Assembly: GCA_943736015.1 (NCBI GenBank)
Contig: OX031064.1
Span: 36,507,361 to 36,571,360 of the forward strand
DNA length: 64,000 bases
From: Tridacna crocea
Taxonomy: Eukaryota > Mollusca > Bivalvia > Cardiida > Cardiidae
Direction: 5' to 3'
Shown: positions 43,342-54,227 of the stretch, piece by piece
Numbering within the stretch: position 1 is the stretch's first letter
How the letters are laid out: each line of letters starts with the position of its first letter
Position numbers and translations under genes: made by a program
The notes under the pieces: generated by a model
Told to the model about the DNA's origin: nothing
Database searches by the model: none
Seen by the model: the letters and a program-made list of their open reading frames with translations, nothing else

Positions 43342-43600
43342 CATCCTCGGATACCCCGGGGTCTCCCTATTTGCTACGCTACATCGACCCCTGGGACAAT
43401 TGACTAATAAAACTTTGAATCAGCCGCCGAACATCGATATGAAACGTAATAGCGTACAGTCCACTCGCCCATCACAAAATGATGATGGAACCAATGAAAA
43501 GCCAGCATTCGGCCAGCGGTAAAGCGAGGGAAATTCAATTAATTGTCCCAGGGGTCGATGTAACGTGGCAAATAGGGAGACCCCGGGGTATCCGAGGATG
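43342..43600 (-). mobile_element. Family J, 259-bp non-autonomous element, 9-bp target duplication
   Basis: It has the same 259-bp length and ends as the copy at 3137, with the interior inverted relative to it. CAGTCGCAA flanks both sides exactly (43333-43341 and 43601-43609), which fixes the boundaries and the 9-bp duplication. Confidence 0.93.
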
Positions 43601-43892
43601 CAGTCGCAAACGGTCCGGCCGAGCCTAGATTCGAATTCACGCCCTCAAGATGACCACACCTGTATGTAACCGATGCAGCTGCCATACAGGCTCGACAGCC
43701 TGTCTCTAAATAGACATTTGACCCTACAGCCAGTGCGACAGTGTGAATGTCTGTTTTTTTCGGAGACATAAAAGTTAATGCGACACTGAATTTGTACCAC
43801 AATATAAAAATATTTTTAAAGAGATCGATAAATATACACAAACTGACCACTAAATTGACCATTTGTACTTTTGTTATATCCCTTTACTACGA

Positions 43893-44030
43893 CTTAACCT
43901 CTTTCAGATAACAATAATCAAATTGTAGATCAGAAAAGAAAACATTGTTTTCATAGGAAAATTGCTCGTTATAAGCAATTCTTCCCTTTGCCACATAGTT
44001 TTCACTTGTATTTATGCATCAAACCTTAAT
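43893..44030 (+). mobile_element. Family A remnant, TTGCTCG-loop type
   Basis: AGAAAACATTG...GAAAATTGCTCGTTATAAGCAATTC then CCACATAGTTTTC remain; the ends are decayed. Confidence 0.5.
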
Positions 44031-44044
44031 TACCATAGATTTAT

Positions 44045-44277
44045 TTGACCTTTTTGACAAAAAAAAATCCCTGGTTTTCCGACCCAGACGAATAAGCATT
44101 CAGAAAACATTGTAGGGAAAAGGAGAAAATGCTGGTAACCAGCATTTTCTCCTTTTCCCACAATGTTTTCTACTCTTTTAAAGTCAAGTCTCAATCTTTG
44201 AGTCACATTTATTCTGTCATCTGCAAATGCTTTCAATTTAGACAAGTTTAAAAACTTTGTCATCTGGTAAAGAGTTA
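44045..44277 (+). mobile_element. Family A MITE
   Basis: The hairpin at 44103-44170 has one extra G on the left arm. The ends are decayed: AAAAAAAATCCCTGG at left, TCTGGTAAAGAGTTAT at right. Confidence 0.85.
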
Positions 44278-44344
44278 TGAAAGAAAAAAAAATACAAGCA
44301 ACTTTGTTTTGTCTCAAAACAAAAGAAGGCAGAGTGTTGATAGA

Positions 44345-44538
44345 CAGAATTGTGTTTTATGCCGCTTTCAATATTATTCCAGTCACATCACACTGTCTTT
44401 GTTGAAAGAGGACTAGGGCGAGACTCTCAGTTACTTTGCCAACAAAGACTCTTATACACCACAGAAAAACAACGAAAATCAGCCTCGAGCTAGATTCGAA
44501 CCAAAGACCCTTGACCCAGACTATCCTTATTACTACAC
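44345..44538 (-). mobile_element. SINE copy, reverse orientation
   Basis: The tail TATGCCGCTTTCAATATTATTCCAGT is at the left and the tRNA-like head (complement CTAGATTCGAACCAAAGACCC) at the right. Confidence 0.55.
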
Positions 44539-44539
44539 C

Positions 44540-44768
44540 TTAACTCTTTACCTCACAATTCCGACTTTTAACGCCCATGAAGAAGAAGAATTCTAAAACA
44601 TGGTGGGAAAATGAGAAAATGCTGGTAACCAGCATTTTCTCCTTTTCCCACAATGTTTTCTACTGTTTTAGAAACAAATTTCAAATCTTTAGTCAAATTT
44701 ATTTTTTTCGTCTGCAAATGGTTTCAATTTGGACCAGTCTAAAATTTTGCCGCTTGATAAGGAGTTAA
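44540..44768 (+). mobile_element. Family A MITE, complete
   Basis: TTAA at 44540 and 44765. The left hairpin arm is slightly decayed (ACATGGTGGGAAAATGAG). Confidence 0.9.
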
Positions 44769-44855
44769 TTACTTGAAGAACGCAGGAACGCAAATCTGTT
44801 TGTAGAAACGCTAATTAAATAAAATTTGACAAAATGCTCGTCACTAGTAACTTCT

Positions 44856-45368
44856 CATCTTTGCAAACCAAGGGTGACGCTCCACTACTCTACGCTACCT
44901 TTGACGGATCAAGCTTCATTTCGACATTCCCCCGCTACGCATTTTCATTGGTTGCAGCTAGCTCTAACTGCACGATTCAAATTGCTCGTAGCATTTCATC
45001 TTTGATAAAAATAGAGCAAGGTCGCGACCTTTCTGATAAATATAGGAGGTAAGCTCGGATACCCCCTGTGGATGTGTGCAAGATCTGTAATGATTTATTA
45101 CCGAAAAAAACATAGACGAACAATATTTACAGAAAGTTTCAGCGTGACCGATAGATTATTAGAGGTTTTAGGCTATATCCCAGCACCTGACCATGGAATG
45201 TCGAAGTACGTTTGTGGTTATTGCTTCATGTTGAATTATTGTATTCGTATAAACGGTTTATAAAACGATATTCCATTGGCTATAAGAAATATGATGTAAA
45301 GGGGGTAATAACCAGCATCCAACAGGGAGCATATCGCAGGAATATCGAAATTCGCCAAGTAAGATCCC
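44856..45368 (+). mobile_element. Family D element carrying a zinc-finger exon remnant, right end lost
   Basis: It begins CATCTTTGCAAACCAAGGG. Blocks shared with the 402-bp copies are GCTCGTAGCATTTCATC, CAAGGTCGC and, after the exon remnant, TAAACGGTTTATAAAACGAT and AACCAGCATCCAA. Compared with those copies it holds about 150 bp more in the middle, which encodes the zinc-finger piece. The right terminus is replaced by an H fragment at about 45368. Confidence 0.85.
45068..45260 (+). pseudogene. ZAD-like zinc-finger exon remnant inside family D
   Basis: The frame VDVCKICNDLLPKK (from 45068) shifts by one base in an A run near 45104 and continues as HRRTIFTESFSVTDRLLEVL, then GYIPAPDHG.SKYVCGYCF. 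The paired cysteines are at 45077-45088 and 45213-45224, about 42 residues apart, the layout of ZAD-type (C-x2-C...C-x2-C) domains found at the start of C2H2 zinc-finger proteins. The ATG seen in sister copies has been lost here (position equivalent to 51818). The family assignment is by pattern, not by search. Confidence 0.6.
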
Positions 45369-45373
45369 GTGGA

Positions 45374-45680
45374 ATGAACCAAATTTTGACCCCAGGCCTA
45401 TAATATGAAGAAACTTGTTAAAGGTCCATTAGACAAAGCTACATGCCATTCAGTAGCCCTGGGCCTTGTGGTTTCAGAGAAGAAGATTTTAAAAAAATAT
45501 TATTTTTTTTAGTTCTGTTGCCATGGCAACCAGAGTTTTTGAAGGAATCAAATTCCTTCAAGAAATTCTGAAGAGGTCCATGGCAGGATCATTTCTGTGA
45601 AGTTTCATCAAATTTGGATGGGTAGTTTCAGAGAAAAAGATGTTTGAAATAAAAGTTAATGCACGCACGGACGCACAAAA
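45374..45680 (+). mobile_element. Family H closing part
   Basis: AAATTTTGACCCCAGG, CTACATGCC...GTAGCCCTGGGCC, GTTGCCATGGCAACCAGAG and GCACGCACGGACGCAC follow the order of the H element at 21826, without tandem units. Confidence 0.82.
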
Positions 45681-46041
45681 ATCTAAAAATCTATACCCTT
45701 TTGCACTGGAACGTTGTTTATATATGCCGTAAAGGTCATCTTCACTTAAAATGTCTATTCTAGCAAATATATAATAAGTCGTACTTTTTGTTTGTCTCTG
45801 TCTCTCTCTCTCTCTCTCTCTCAGTGCATAGCACTTTGCATTAAAATGTGACTTATACCCGGTCAACAAAATTTCAGTAATGTTTAAAAGACCAACATCA
45901 TAAAAAAAAAACAAGAAATCCGATACAATCTCTAAATTGACCGTTATGATTATTTTTAGTTATTTCAATACCAATTCAATGATAAAAGTATGAGTAAGAC
46001 AGTTGACGCCGCTTACCAAATTGAACTCGCTGTCCTGTGGT
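45681..46041. other. Non-coding stretch with a TC microsatellite
   Basis: (TC)n at 45794-45822. Nothing else is recognised. Confidence 0.4.
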
Positions 46042-46180
46042 TAACCCAAAAAGTTACACTTACCGACCACTTTTAAACATTGTCATAAGAAAACACGCAG
46101 ACTTATTACGATACGAGCAGTTTCTCTTTTTTTCCTATAAATAATTTCAGTGATATGCTGAGTTGCAATGGGGTTCAGAA
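46042..46180 (+). repeat. Family A remnant, decayed
   Basis: TTAACCCAAAAAG, TTTTAAACATTGTCATAAG and ACGATACGAGCAGTTTCTC suggest the TTGCTCG-loop type. Confidence 0.4.
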
Positions 46181-46378
46181 ATGATAATTTTGATGTTTAT
46201 AATAAACAATTACGTTATTCATCCGCAGCAAAAAGTAGTGTATCATTAGTGTGAAATTGAAAGGTAGAAAAACATTTTATCAAACTCTGCACAAATGAAG
46301 TAAGAGAACATCATCGTGAAATTAAATACGGCTTGGTCTATCACTTTGCAAATCGTCGATGCCAAGATGCCAAGACCT

Positions 46379-46577
46379 GGGCTTGCAACTTACCGATCAT
46401 TCTTACAAAAAATCGAAATCTAATAATCAAAAACTTTCCGCCTTTGGTTGTAAAACAATTCTTGATTGGTTAAACAAACAAGAATAGCCTATCAGAATCT
46501 GCGTATCTTTGGAAAACTAAAACTGGCCGAAGAATGGAGTTAAGCATGGTTCATGGTTGTTGGTGAATATAGACTGG
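46379..46577. mobile_element. Family F foldback element, diverged
   Basis: CTTGATTGGTTAAACAAACAAGAATAGCCTATCAG forms the centre and TGGTTGTTGGTGAATATAGAC the right end. Confidence 0.6.
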
Positions 46578-47171
46578 CTCTCAGTGGTATCGCTCAGGAC
46601 TCGCAATTCAATGGTTTCAAATTCAAAGCCCAATTAAATCCGGCTTAAAATGTACGATGACTTCAGGGAGTAATCGCACCATGACCCATAGCTGCTTTGC
46701 TGCCTGGCATTGTTTTGACCTTCTTTAAAACGGAAAAGGAGCCAGTAGCTTGAATGGATGGTTATCTGTATCAAAAGTATGACATCCGAATGGAAAGTGA
46801 ATGTACACGTCTTCGAGCAGCCTCTATTGCCTTATCTATCTTTGTGTGGGATAACAGTCACCGCAGCCAAATTTTGAGCTTTGCAAAAATACGCAATACG
46901 AGAAACATATGGGCAGGTGTACTGACCGCTTTAAATAGATTGGATAAAAGCATGCAGGTCCGTGAAATACCATAAATACCTGGGTAAGTAAGATATACCC
47001 GTGAAATACCGATAATATCGGAGTTTCAGAAAAAGTCTTTAGTATGATACCAAAAAGTACACAAGGGAAATAACCGATACCAAAACAGGGTGCTTAACAT
47101 TGATCAGTTGTTTATCACATTTTGCATTCGCAGATGTGATCGATATTGAAGGGTTAACGTTACTGTATGAC
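46578..47171. other. No recognisable feature
   Basis: The short repeat GTGAAATACC occurs at about 46962 and 47000. A 73-codon plus-strand frame has no resemblance to known proteins. Confidence 0.35.
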
Positions 47172-47445
47172 TTGCAACATGCGCAAAGCGGCATTTGGAC
47201 ATGTATGCGTAAATTGTCGTCTCGGATTAGCCTGCGCAGCTCGCGCAGGCTAATCCAAGACGACAATTTACGCAATCTACGCAAGACGGCACTTAACGAT
47301 CTCATTACATTTTGAGCTGAATTATACTTGGGTAAAAACAGAAATTAAATTGAAACAGAAAGTGTCGTTTCGGGTTAGAACAGGTTAGGCTGCTTCGAGA
47401 CGACACTTTACGCAAATGCCCGAATGCTCCTTTTTGCGTGTTGCT
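47172..47445. mobile_element. Family C two-hairpin MITE, complete
   Basis: It runs from TTGCAACATGCGCAAAGCGG to CCTTTTTGCGTGTTGCT. The left hairpin GTCTCGGATTAGCCTGCGCAG has a near-perfect partner; the right one is decayed. Confidence 0.9.
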
Positions 47446-47989
47446 GACCAATTATCCAGAGAGCATAATGATGAACTAACGGACTGGAATGGAAAATAGA
47501 CCACCCGTCGATGGTCAAATAGGCGGCAAAACATTGTTGGAATTTAACAATCGATCGATCGATCTTATTGATTGATTGAAATCGTTACTTGTTGCTGGGT
47601 GAAAAGAAGTAAACAAAGAAGAAATAAATAAAAGTCAAACGCTGAAATTGTGATTTTCCTTTTTTTTTTTGCAAAATTGATTCCTTTCAGAAAATTAAAA
47701 TGAGTCCCAGGTCGTGAGAGCAGGCAGTTTATATCATTGTTGTCGTGTTGTTTGATTATAATTAATATCGAATGAAGCATATGAATGCACAGTCATGCAA
47801 ATGAAATGGCTATATAATAACAAAACGTGCAAACAATATTTCACAGGGAATTGCATATTGTATATTGATAAATCAACAATTCACGTCGTTAAAGTGGACG
47901 AAAATGGCAATATGAATCTAACAAATCTATAATGACCTTGACTACACGAATAGTTGCATCCGTTTTTATTCGTAAATTTGAAAACATTC
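47446..47989. other. No recognisable feature
   Basis: A GATCGATCGATC run occurs at about 47552; otherwise AT-rich. Confidence 0.35.
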
Positions 47990-48372
47990 GGGAGCAAGAG
48001 GGTCATAATGGCCCTGTACCGCTCTTGAAATTTGTTAGCCTCTTTGAACGAGAAGTTCTAGATAGGTTTTCACTATATTAGCTGACGTAAAACTTGTTAA
48101 TCCCGCGGCGGGGTCATATTTGATCCCAGGACTTTTATTTGAAGAAACTTGGTAGAAGTCTATCAGATAATACTTCATTTAAACTGTGGTAACCGTGGAC
48201 CATTTAGTTCAAGACAAGAACGATTTTCAAAGAGTTTCAATATTTTTCAATTTATTTGCCATGGCAATCATAGGTTCTGAAGTAATCATTTTTTTTTTTC
48301 TTCAAAATTTTTGAAGGGAACCATGACAGAATCAATTTCTATGAGTTTTCATCAGAATTGGATTCAGAGAGT
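47990..48372 (+). mobile_element. Family H element, one unit, no tandem array
   Basis: It opens AAGAGGGTCATAATGGCCCTG, holds one unit (GTAAAACTTGTTAATCCC...TTGGTAGAAG) and the TTTGCCATGGCAATCATAGG block, and ends GAATTGGATTCAGAGAG. Confidence 0.82.
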
Positions 48373-48789
48373 AAGTTACTCCTATACCAACAATGTTCTT
48401 CGTAATATTCAAAATCGTGATTTTCTTGTTGTCCGTGTACGTGGGCTTTGTGTAACCTATAAAGCATTACGTGAGCTGGTATCAGAGTTCTTCTCTCGAA
48501 GTACATAAGGTCATCAAGTTATCATTCCTGAAACAGAAACACCCGTAGTTTTTTTGGTCTGTCCATAAATCTACCTAAGAAAAATGTGATGTAATCAAAG
48601 CCAAGTTGATTTGTGGAGATGAATCTGTGGAGGAGCCACGGCGTGTTGTTTGCAAGATACTGTTACTTATACATTTAAATCAATCATCCTATGTCAAATA
48701 CCATGAGATACATAGCTCTCCCTATTGTTACTTGTACCAGGTATTGTATATATGTGACCCATCAGGCAAAATAGGAAATTCTGGGAACT
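48373..48789. other. No recognisable feature
   Basis: No family match. Confidence 0.3.
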
Positions 48790-48856
48790 GCGAAAAGTGT
48801 CAGCCATGGTCAGACTGCGCGATTTGCGCAGGCTGACCAGGGTTGACACTTTTCGC
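48790..48856. repeat. C-like hairpin (GGTCAG type)
   Basis: GCGAAAAGTGTCAGCCATGG pairs with CCAGGGTTGACACTTTTCGC, the same frame as 34908-34974. Confidence 0.85.
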
Positions 48857-48908
48857 TTTAATGACATTTTCTGTATTGTACCTTGCAATACAATCATTTT
48901 TGAATTAC

Positions 48909-48956
48909 CAACTTAAACTGACCTGCACTATCGTTTAAACTGACCTGCACTATCGT
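48909..48956 (+). repeat. Short tandem duplication, 22-bp unit
   Basis: AAACTGACCTGCACTATCGTTT occurs twice in direct succession. Confidence 0.85.
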
Positions 48957-50258
48957 TGATCTGTTTTCATTTAACTGATGTACAGAATTCCCAGATGGTC
49001 CCTTTTAGCGTGATGGTTTAAATATATAAAAACGAATATCTATATATGTGAGCCATACTTTGTGAAAAGCAGGTTTAAAACATTCATTTTTTCGTGATGC
49101 ATGATGCACGCAAATCATCACATAATTATTGATCCATAAAAAATATTCAGTCTACCAGTCGACCGTATCTGGAGGTAGAATGGTATTTTCATTTGAAAAG
49201 AAAAAAATCAAACAACAAAAATTTTGGACAAATGTCAGCATGCTCGAACCGACGAGTGTCGATACTTGTGCAGATTCATTGAGCCCTCTTTTCACAGAGC
49301 ATGGCTCGTTTAGTTTTCCTTCTAAAATTTACGTTAGGCCTCAATGTTATCGTTCCTTTTTATCTATTGTATCACCCCTACTTTCTTAATTTGACTATAA
49401 ATACCAACGATGGTATAATGATGTTATCGGAAGCCAATTGATTTGAACAGACTGACTTTTTGCAGCGATATGGCATACTTTCTGGTAAAACATGAGCAAT
49501 ACAGAGCAGTAAATCGTCCTTCTCCAGATATATTGTGCTGATATCGGATGACAGACACTCCCTTCCAAGAGACAAATGTCTGAAGACAACCATCTGAACG
49601 TCTAAAATGATTTAAATAGTTCAGTAATTTCTTTATAGGTTTTGGAGATGAGTTACACTTTCTACTGGAATGCTCTTTCCAAATTATATAGATATTAAGT
49701 GTTTAGCCATATAATTGAGAGGGACTTGTACATTAGTCAAATAGTTAGAAGTTTTGAGACTTCCAGAGCAAGTGAGGAAGTTAGAGTAGTTGAAAAATAA
49801 GAATTAGTTTGAATAAAAACAGTTTCGTTGCAGTCATCCCGATGGTAATTCAGTTTGTTTGTTTGTTTTTTGTTTTCAGGTTTACTATGTATTCATTTCT
49901 TATTTCAGTCGTCAATGGCACTGAAAAAAAATAAAAATCGGCAAGCAAATTTCACATGAGTACGAGTGGAATGTAAACGAAGTGATTACCGCGGAGCAAA
50001 CGGCTGCATTCCCATGGTGTGTCTCAAATATATATAATCGCAGCTGCAATCTTGTGTAATGGTATAATAATGCATAACTAGGATGTTTTCAATTTGTACG
50101 ATGGCTTACAAGAACATTACACGAAAAGACAATAGTCGTAAATTCACATTTTGACTGGGGAAAAAAACCTCTCTAAAAATCTGTTCTAATCTTTTTTTCA
50201 GGATATTTTATTACACTATGGTATCATTTTGCTCCGATGTAGACTGACAGATAATTGG
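48957..50258. other. No recognisable feature
   Basis: About 1.3 kb, AT-rich, with small open frames only. Confidence 0.4.
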
Positions 50259-50525
50259 CCTGCACGCGAAAAAGGCCATTCGGACATTTGCGTTAAATGT
50301 TGTCCCGGATCAGCCTGTGCATTACTCGCAGACTAATCCGAGAAGAACCTCTCCTATACTTTCCTATCCACTGAGGTTTTCCGTTTCACGCAAGTCTTGT
50401 GTAGGACAAAATCAAATGTTGACGTAAATTGCCGTCTCGGATTAGCCTGCGCGTATTGCGCAGGCTAATCCGAAACGACACTCTACGCAAATGTCCAATG
50501 GACCTTTTCGTGTGTTGCAATCCAT
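50259..50525. mobile_element. Family C two-hairpin MITE, complete
   Basis: It runs from CCTGCACGCGAAAAAGG to CCTTTTCGTGTGTTGCAATCC. The right hairpin GATTAGCCTGCGCGTATTGCGCAGGCTAATC is perfect. Confidence 0.9.
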
Positions 50526-50589
50526 ATAGGAATGTGATAAAAATAATTATGATACGCTTTCACTCTCACAATCCGATGTGTTCATTGTT

Positions 50590-50768
50590 TGGTTGGAGAC
50601 TTTTGGAAAAAAAATCTGAGAAAAGGAAAAAAAGACTAAAAGCAGCATTATTTCCTTTGCCCACGTTTTCTCTCCGTACATAATCGAAAGCATAATTTGA
50701 ACCGGATTGAAATTGTTGTTTGAAAATGCTTTCAGGTTGGACAAGTCTAAAGTCATGTCACCTGGTGA
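50590..50768 (+). mobile_element. Family A MITE, decayed
   Basis: AGAAAAGGAAAAAAAGACTAAAAGCAGCATTATTTCC then GTTTGAAAATGCTTTCAGGTTGGACAAGTC are aligned parts of A. Confidence 0.6.
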
Positions 50769-50828
50769 AGACGCAACACATGAAATGGCTAGGAAACATC
50801 ATGATAAGAAGGAAACATCCAGGCCAGT

Positions 50829-51095
50829 TGGTTGGTTGGTTGGTTGTATTGGGGTTTAACGCCACTTTAACAGCTAAGGTCATATCATGGCGGTCGGTGA
50901 CGCACATCTGTTTCCTGGCTTTCTCACACCGGTACTTACACTACTTTCTTTCCAAAGCCACCGACTACTTTTATCACATGCTCCAGCTGAGGTGAGAGGC
51001 GAAAATACGTCGGAAAGAAAGTTCGCCTCAACCGGGTATCGAACAACCACCAGGTCATGAGTCCGACACACTCACCACTGAGCCACCCGGGCGGG
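50829..51095 (-). mobile_element. tRNA-derived SINE with 13-bp target duplication
   Basis: CATCCAGGCCAGT flanks both sides (50816-50828 and 51096-51108). On the minus strand the head has a TGGCTCAGTGG A box and a TGTTCGATACC B box in tRNA spacing (about 51020-51095). The body contains GTAGTCGGTGGCTTTGG, and the tail is AGTGGCGTTAAACCCC followed by (CCAA)n. Pol III would transcribe such an element; mobilisation needs a partner LINE, not present here. Confidence 0.9.
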
Positions 51096-51108
51096 CATCC
51101 AGGCCAGT

Positions 51109-51420
51109 GAAAGGTGTATGTTTGTTGGCACTGTTTTACTATAATAATAACCATTTTGTGGGGAAGAAGGGGGACCCTTTCAAAGTATCATGTGCGTGGG
51201 AGATTAGATTTAATAAAAAACATCTCTTTCATTAGACATTACTCGAATATTTCAGGAATGTGTCATTAATGACATAAGACCATTGCCAACGGTATACAGT
51301 TCCGCCCCAAGTTTATGACTCAAAAAGCTATCAGTATAACTGCAGAGCACAACAGGGGTTTTTCGGGTCTTATTTCATTAAAATCAAACCAAAACCCATT
51401 TACCGTTCAATCCCGAATTT
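51109..51420. other. No recognisable feature
   Basis: No family match. Confidence 0.3.
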
Positions 51421-51424
51421 TCAA

Positions 51425-51570
51425 ACCCTTAAGTTTATACAAAACCTTTGAAAAACAAGGTTTGAAATTGTAAAAAATGTTGGCAATCAGCATTTTCTAC
51501 CTCTCCAACAATGTTTTCTACGTTTTAGGTGACAAATCTGAATAGACGAGATAAGATCTGGCAAAAGAGG
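51425..51570 (+). repeat. Family A remnant, decayed
   Basis: AAAAAATGTTGGCAATCAGCATTTTCTACC and CCAACAATGTTTTCTACG remain. Confidence 0.5.
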
Positions 51571-51623
51571 ACCAAATGTATCTCTATGGTATTTGATACA
51601 GAACAAGTCTTCATAGTATGATA

Positions 51624-52025
51624 CATCTTCGCAAGCCAAGACTGACGATTCACTACGTTACTCTACCCTTGGCGGATCGAGCTTGATTTTTACATTCACA
51701 CGATACGCTTTTTTATTGGATGCAGCCAGCCCTAGCTGCAACGAATGAAATCGCTCGTAGCATTTCATCTTTGATAAAAATAGAACAAGGTCGCTGCCTT
51801 TCGAATACAAGGTAAACATGGAAACCCACGTGGATGTCTGCTTATCGCTTTATGTGTATTCGTAAGCGGTTTGTAAAACGATATTTCATTGGCTTTTAGA
51901 AATATGATGTAAAGGGGGGTAATAACCAGCAGCCAATAGAGGGCGCATCGCAGGAATCTCGAAATCGGGCCCAATCAGCCAAGGTAAGATCCACGTAGTG
52001 ATCGTAAACTTGGCTCGCGAAGATG
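51624..52025 (+). mobile_element. Family D element, 402 bp, 9-bp target duplication
   Basis: The termini are CATCTTCGCAAGCCAAG and CCTTGG-like TTGGCTCGCGAAGATG. AGTATGATA (51615-51623) and AGTATTATA (52026-52034) flank it, 8 of 9 matching. An ATG at 51818 starts METHVDVC, the same residues that precede the CxxC in the copy at 44856, but the zinc-finger part is deleted and the frame ends after 15 codons. ATTGG (CCAAT-box type) motifs occur upstream. Confidence 0.9.
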
Positions 52026-52085
52026 AGTATTATACGTCCGTGAAGTCCTTTGACATACTGAAAATTGGCCAATAGCGAAACGTTT

Positions 52086-52131
52086 TGGCGGGCTGCAGAG
52101 GCTGACCTGAGTCAATACTTTTCGCAAATGC
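52086..52131. repeat. Half of a C-like hairpin
   Basis: GGCTGACCTGAGTCAATACTTTTCGC matches the right arm of 34908-34974. Confidence 0.65.
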
Positions 52132-52132
52132 A

Positions 52133-52360
52133 TTAACCCTTTTCCAAACGGCAAATTTTGGACCAGACCAAATTGAAAACATTTTGCAGATGGCAAATTA
52201 ACAGTTGCTAAAAAGATTTGTCTATATACGATAGGGTAGAAAACATGGTGGGAAAAGGAGAAAATGCTGGTTACCAGCATTTTCTCCTTTTCCCACTATG
52301 TTTTCAAAAGGCTTCTATTCCTGACCCGTAAAAACCAGGGATTGTTTGGGAAAGGCTTAA
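52133..52360 (-). mobile_element. Family A MITE, CCCTTTTCCAAAC-end subfamily
   Basis: TTAA at 52133 and 52357; hairpin at 52240-52307 nearly perfect with the GCTGGTTACCAGC loop. Confidence 0.92.
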
Positions 52361-52400
52361 GTCCCCTTTTCAAAGAGGATGGCTCATATAAGCCATATTT

Positions 52401-52890
52401 GGTCTGCAACATATCAAAAAAAGGCTTTTGGACATTTGCGTAAAGTGCCTCCCCGGATCAGCCTGCGCAGTCCAGGCAGGCTAATCCGAGTAGGCACTTT
52501 ACGACTATACAGGATTGTGTGTGCTTCAGTAGATTTGCAGAAAACAGAAAAATAAGATACAGTAGAAACAGAAAGTGTCGTTTTGGATTAGCCCGCGCGG
52601 ACTGTGCAGGCTGATACGAGACGTCACTTTGTATACGCAAATATCCAAGGCTTTGGCACATTTACGTAAAGTGCCTTCCCGGATCAGCCTGCGCAGTCCG
52701 CGCAGGCTAAATCGAGTAGGCACTTTACGACTTCACTCGGATTTTGTGCTTCAGTAGACTTGCGGAAACAGAAAAAATTGATAGAAACAGAAAGTGTCGT
52801 TTTGGATTAGCCCGCGCGGGCTACGCAGGCTGATACGAGACGACACTTTAAGCAAATGTCCGAATGCCCCTTTTTCGCGTGTTGCAGACC
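52401..52890. mobile_element. Family C element with a 226-bp internal tandem duplication
   Basis: The termini GGTCTGCAACA and TGTTGCAGACC are perfect inverted repeats. Inside, the two-hairpin body occurs twice: CGGATCAGCCTGCGCAGTCC starts at 52454 and again at 52680. The junction CCAAGGCTTTGG shows a collapsed outer segment. Confidence 0.9.
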
Positions 52891-52904
52891 ACTTAACGAA
52901 GTGA

Positions 52905-53197
52905 ACCCTTAATAGAAAACTGCTATTTCCACTATAATATTACCCTAGAAAAAATGCTAAGATTAAAAATGAGTATTACTAAAACCACTATATTTTCATT
53001 ACAAAGGGATATGATAATTACCTCCCTTTTCTGGAACCTAACAAAAGTATAAACAAATAATTTCGAGATAGACATCAAAGTAATTTCTGGTCGGTTAAAA
53101 ATGTGCAAAAGTGTTATATCTATATAAATCTGTCTTTATCAACTGTTAAGTAATTTTATGCCATGCTGCACTAGAAATACTACGGGTCCTCTTCCTT
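52905..53197 (+). mobile_element. Family M element, diverged ends
   Basis: AATAGAAAACTGCTATTTCCAC, GATAATTACCTCCCTTTTCTGG and TTTCTGGTCGGTTAAAAATG match the copy at 42564. The terminal repeats have decayed. Confidence 0.8.
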
Positions 53198-53204
53198 AAT
53201 AGTC

Positions 53205-53257
53205 TGTTTGCAAATAAATTTTTTAAGACTAAATTTTGTCGGTGGTGAAGAGTTAAC
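53205..53257 (+). repeat. Family A right-end fragment
   Basis: GTTTGCAAATAAATTTTTTAAG, ATTTTGTCGGTGGTGAAGAG and TTAA. Confidence 0.5.
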
Positions 53258-53324
53258 CGTCATACAATGTTGAAACGGATTTACTATATTTATCATTGAA
53301 GAAAGACATACATTTTCTAATGCA

Positions 53325-53396
53325 CTTTTATTTTCAAGTACAGATTTTTAGGCATAAAGTCCGCCTAAAATTCTTTACTTGAAAATAAAAATGTAC
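53325..53396. repeat. Imperfect hairpin, ~31-nt arms
   Basis: CTTTTATTTTCAAGTACAGA and TTTTTAGGC pair with GCCTAAAATTC and TTTACTTGAAAATAAAAATG. Confidence 0.75.
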
Positions 53397-53503
53397 AATA
53401 ACTGCTTCACTAACTTCATACTTACACACTAAAGAATGAACACGCACGTTCCGTGCACTGTAATCTAAACCTACACTTCGTAGAAAACGGTTAATCTTGC
53501 CAT

Positions 53504-53734
53504 TTAACTCTTTACCAAACGACAAAATTTTAGACTGGTCCAAACTGAAAGCACTTACAGACGAAAAAAATAGACGTAACTCAAAAGTCGAAATTTGCTT
53601 TTAGCAGGGTAGAAAGCATTGTGGGAAAAAGGAGAAAATGCTGGTTACCAGCATTTTCTCCTTTTCCCACAATGTTTTCAAAAGGCTTCTTTATCAGGGT
53701 CGTCAAAAGTAGGGATTGTGTGGTAATGGGTTGC
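53504..53734 (-). mobile_element. Family A MITE
   Basis: TTAA at the left, TTGC in its place at 53731. The hairpin at 53611-53680 has one added A in the left arm. Confidence 0.9.
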
Positions 53735-54227
53735 GCGGCAAGTATACAAAAGGTTTGATAGACAAGAACGAGTTGGTAATTTATGCACTAGGGCGGACAT
53801 AGAGGACGAATTTTATTTCGTTTTGATATGTCCAATCTACCTGCATCTACGAAAAAAATATATTAAAAAATATTACCATGTTAGACCCAGCATGTATGAA
53901 TTTGTCGATTGTTAAATTCCAAAAACCCAGTTACAATTAAGAAGCTAGGGCATTATATATATGAGGCTTTTTCATTACGTAATGAGCTTACTGTTACCTA
54001 ATTTCTCATCTCAAATTCTGTATTAGATTGTACTGGTTTTACCAGTATTGCAATTTAAACCTTTTTAAGTAATTTCCATTCAGTTTCCATACTTTTTTCC
54101 ATACTTTAATATGCTTATCACATTAGAATTTTATTTGTCTATGGCATGAATCACGTTATGTAGAATGATGACTATAAATGTAATATGTAATGATGACCTG
54201 TAAATCCAAACGCTTGATGACCTAAGG
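53735..54227. other. No recognisable feature
   Basis: AT-rich, with no family match. Confidence 0.35.

Noticed and set aside
51020..51095. tRNA gene candidate with CAT anticodon position
   Set aside because: A and B boxes are present, but it is the head of a SINE with a 13-bp target duplication, and the stems are imperfect.
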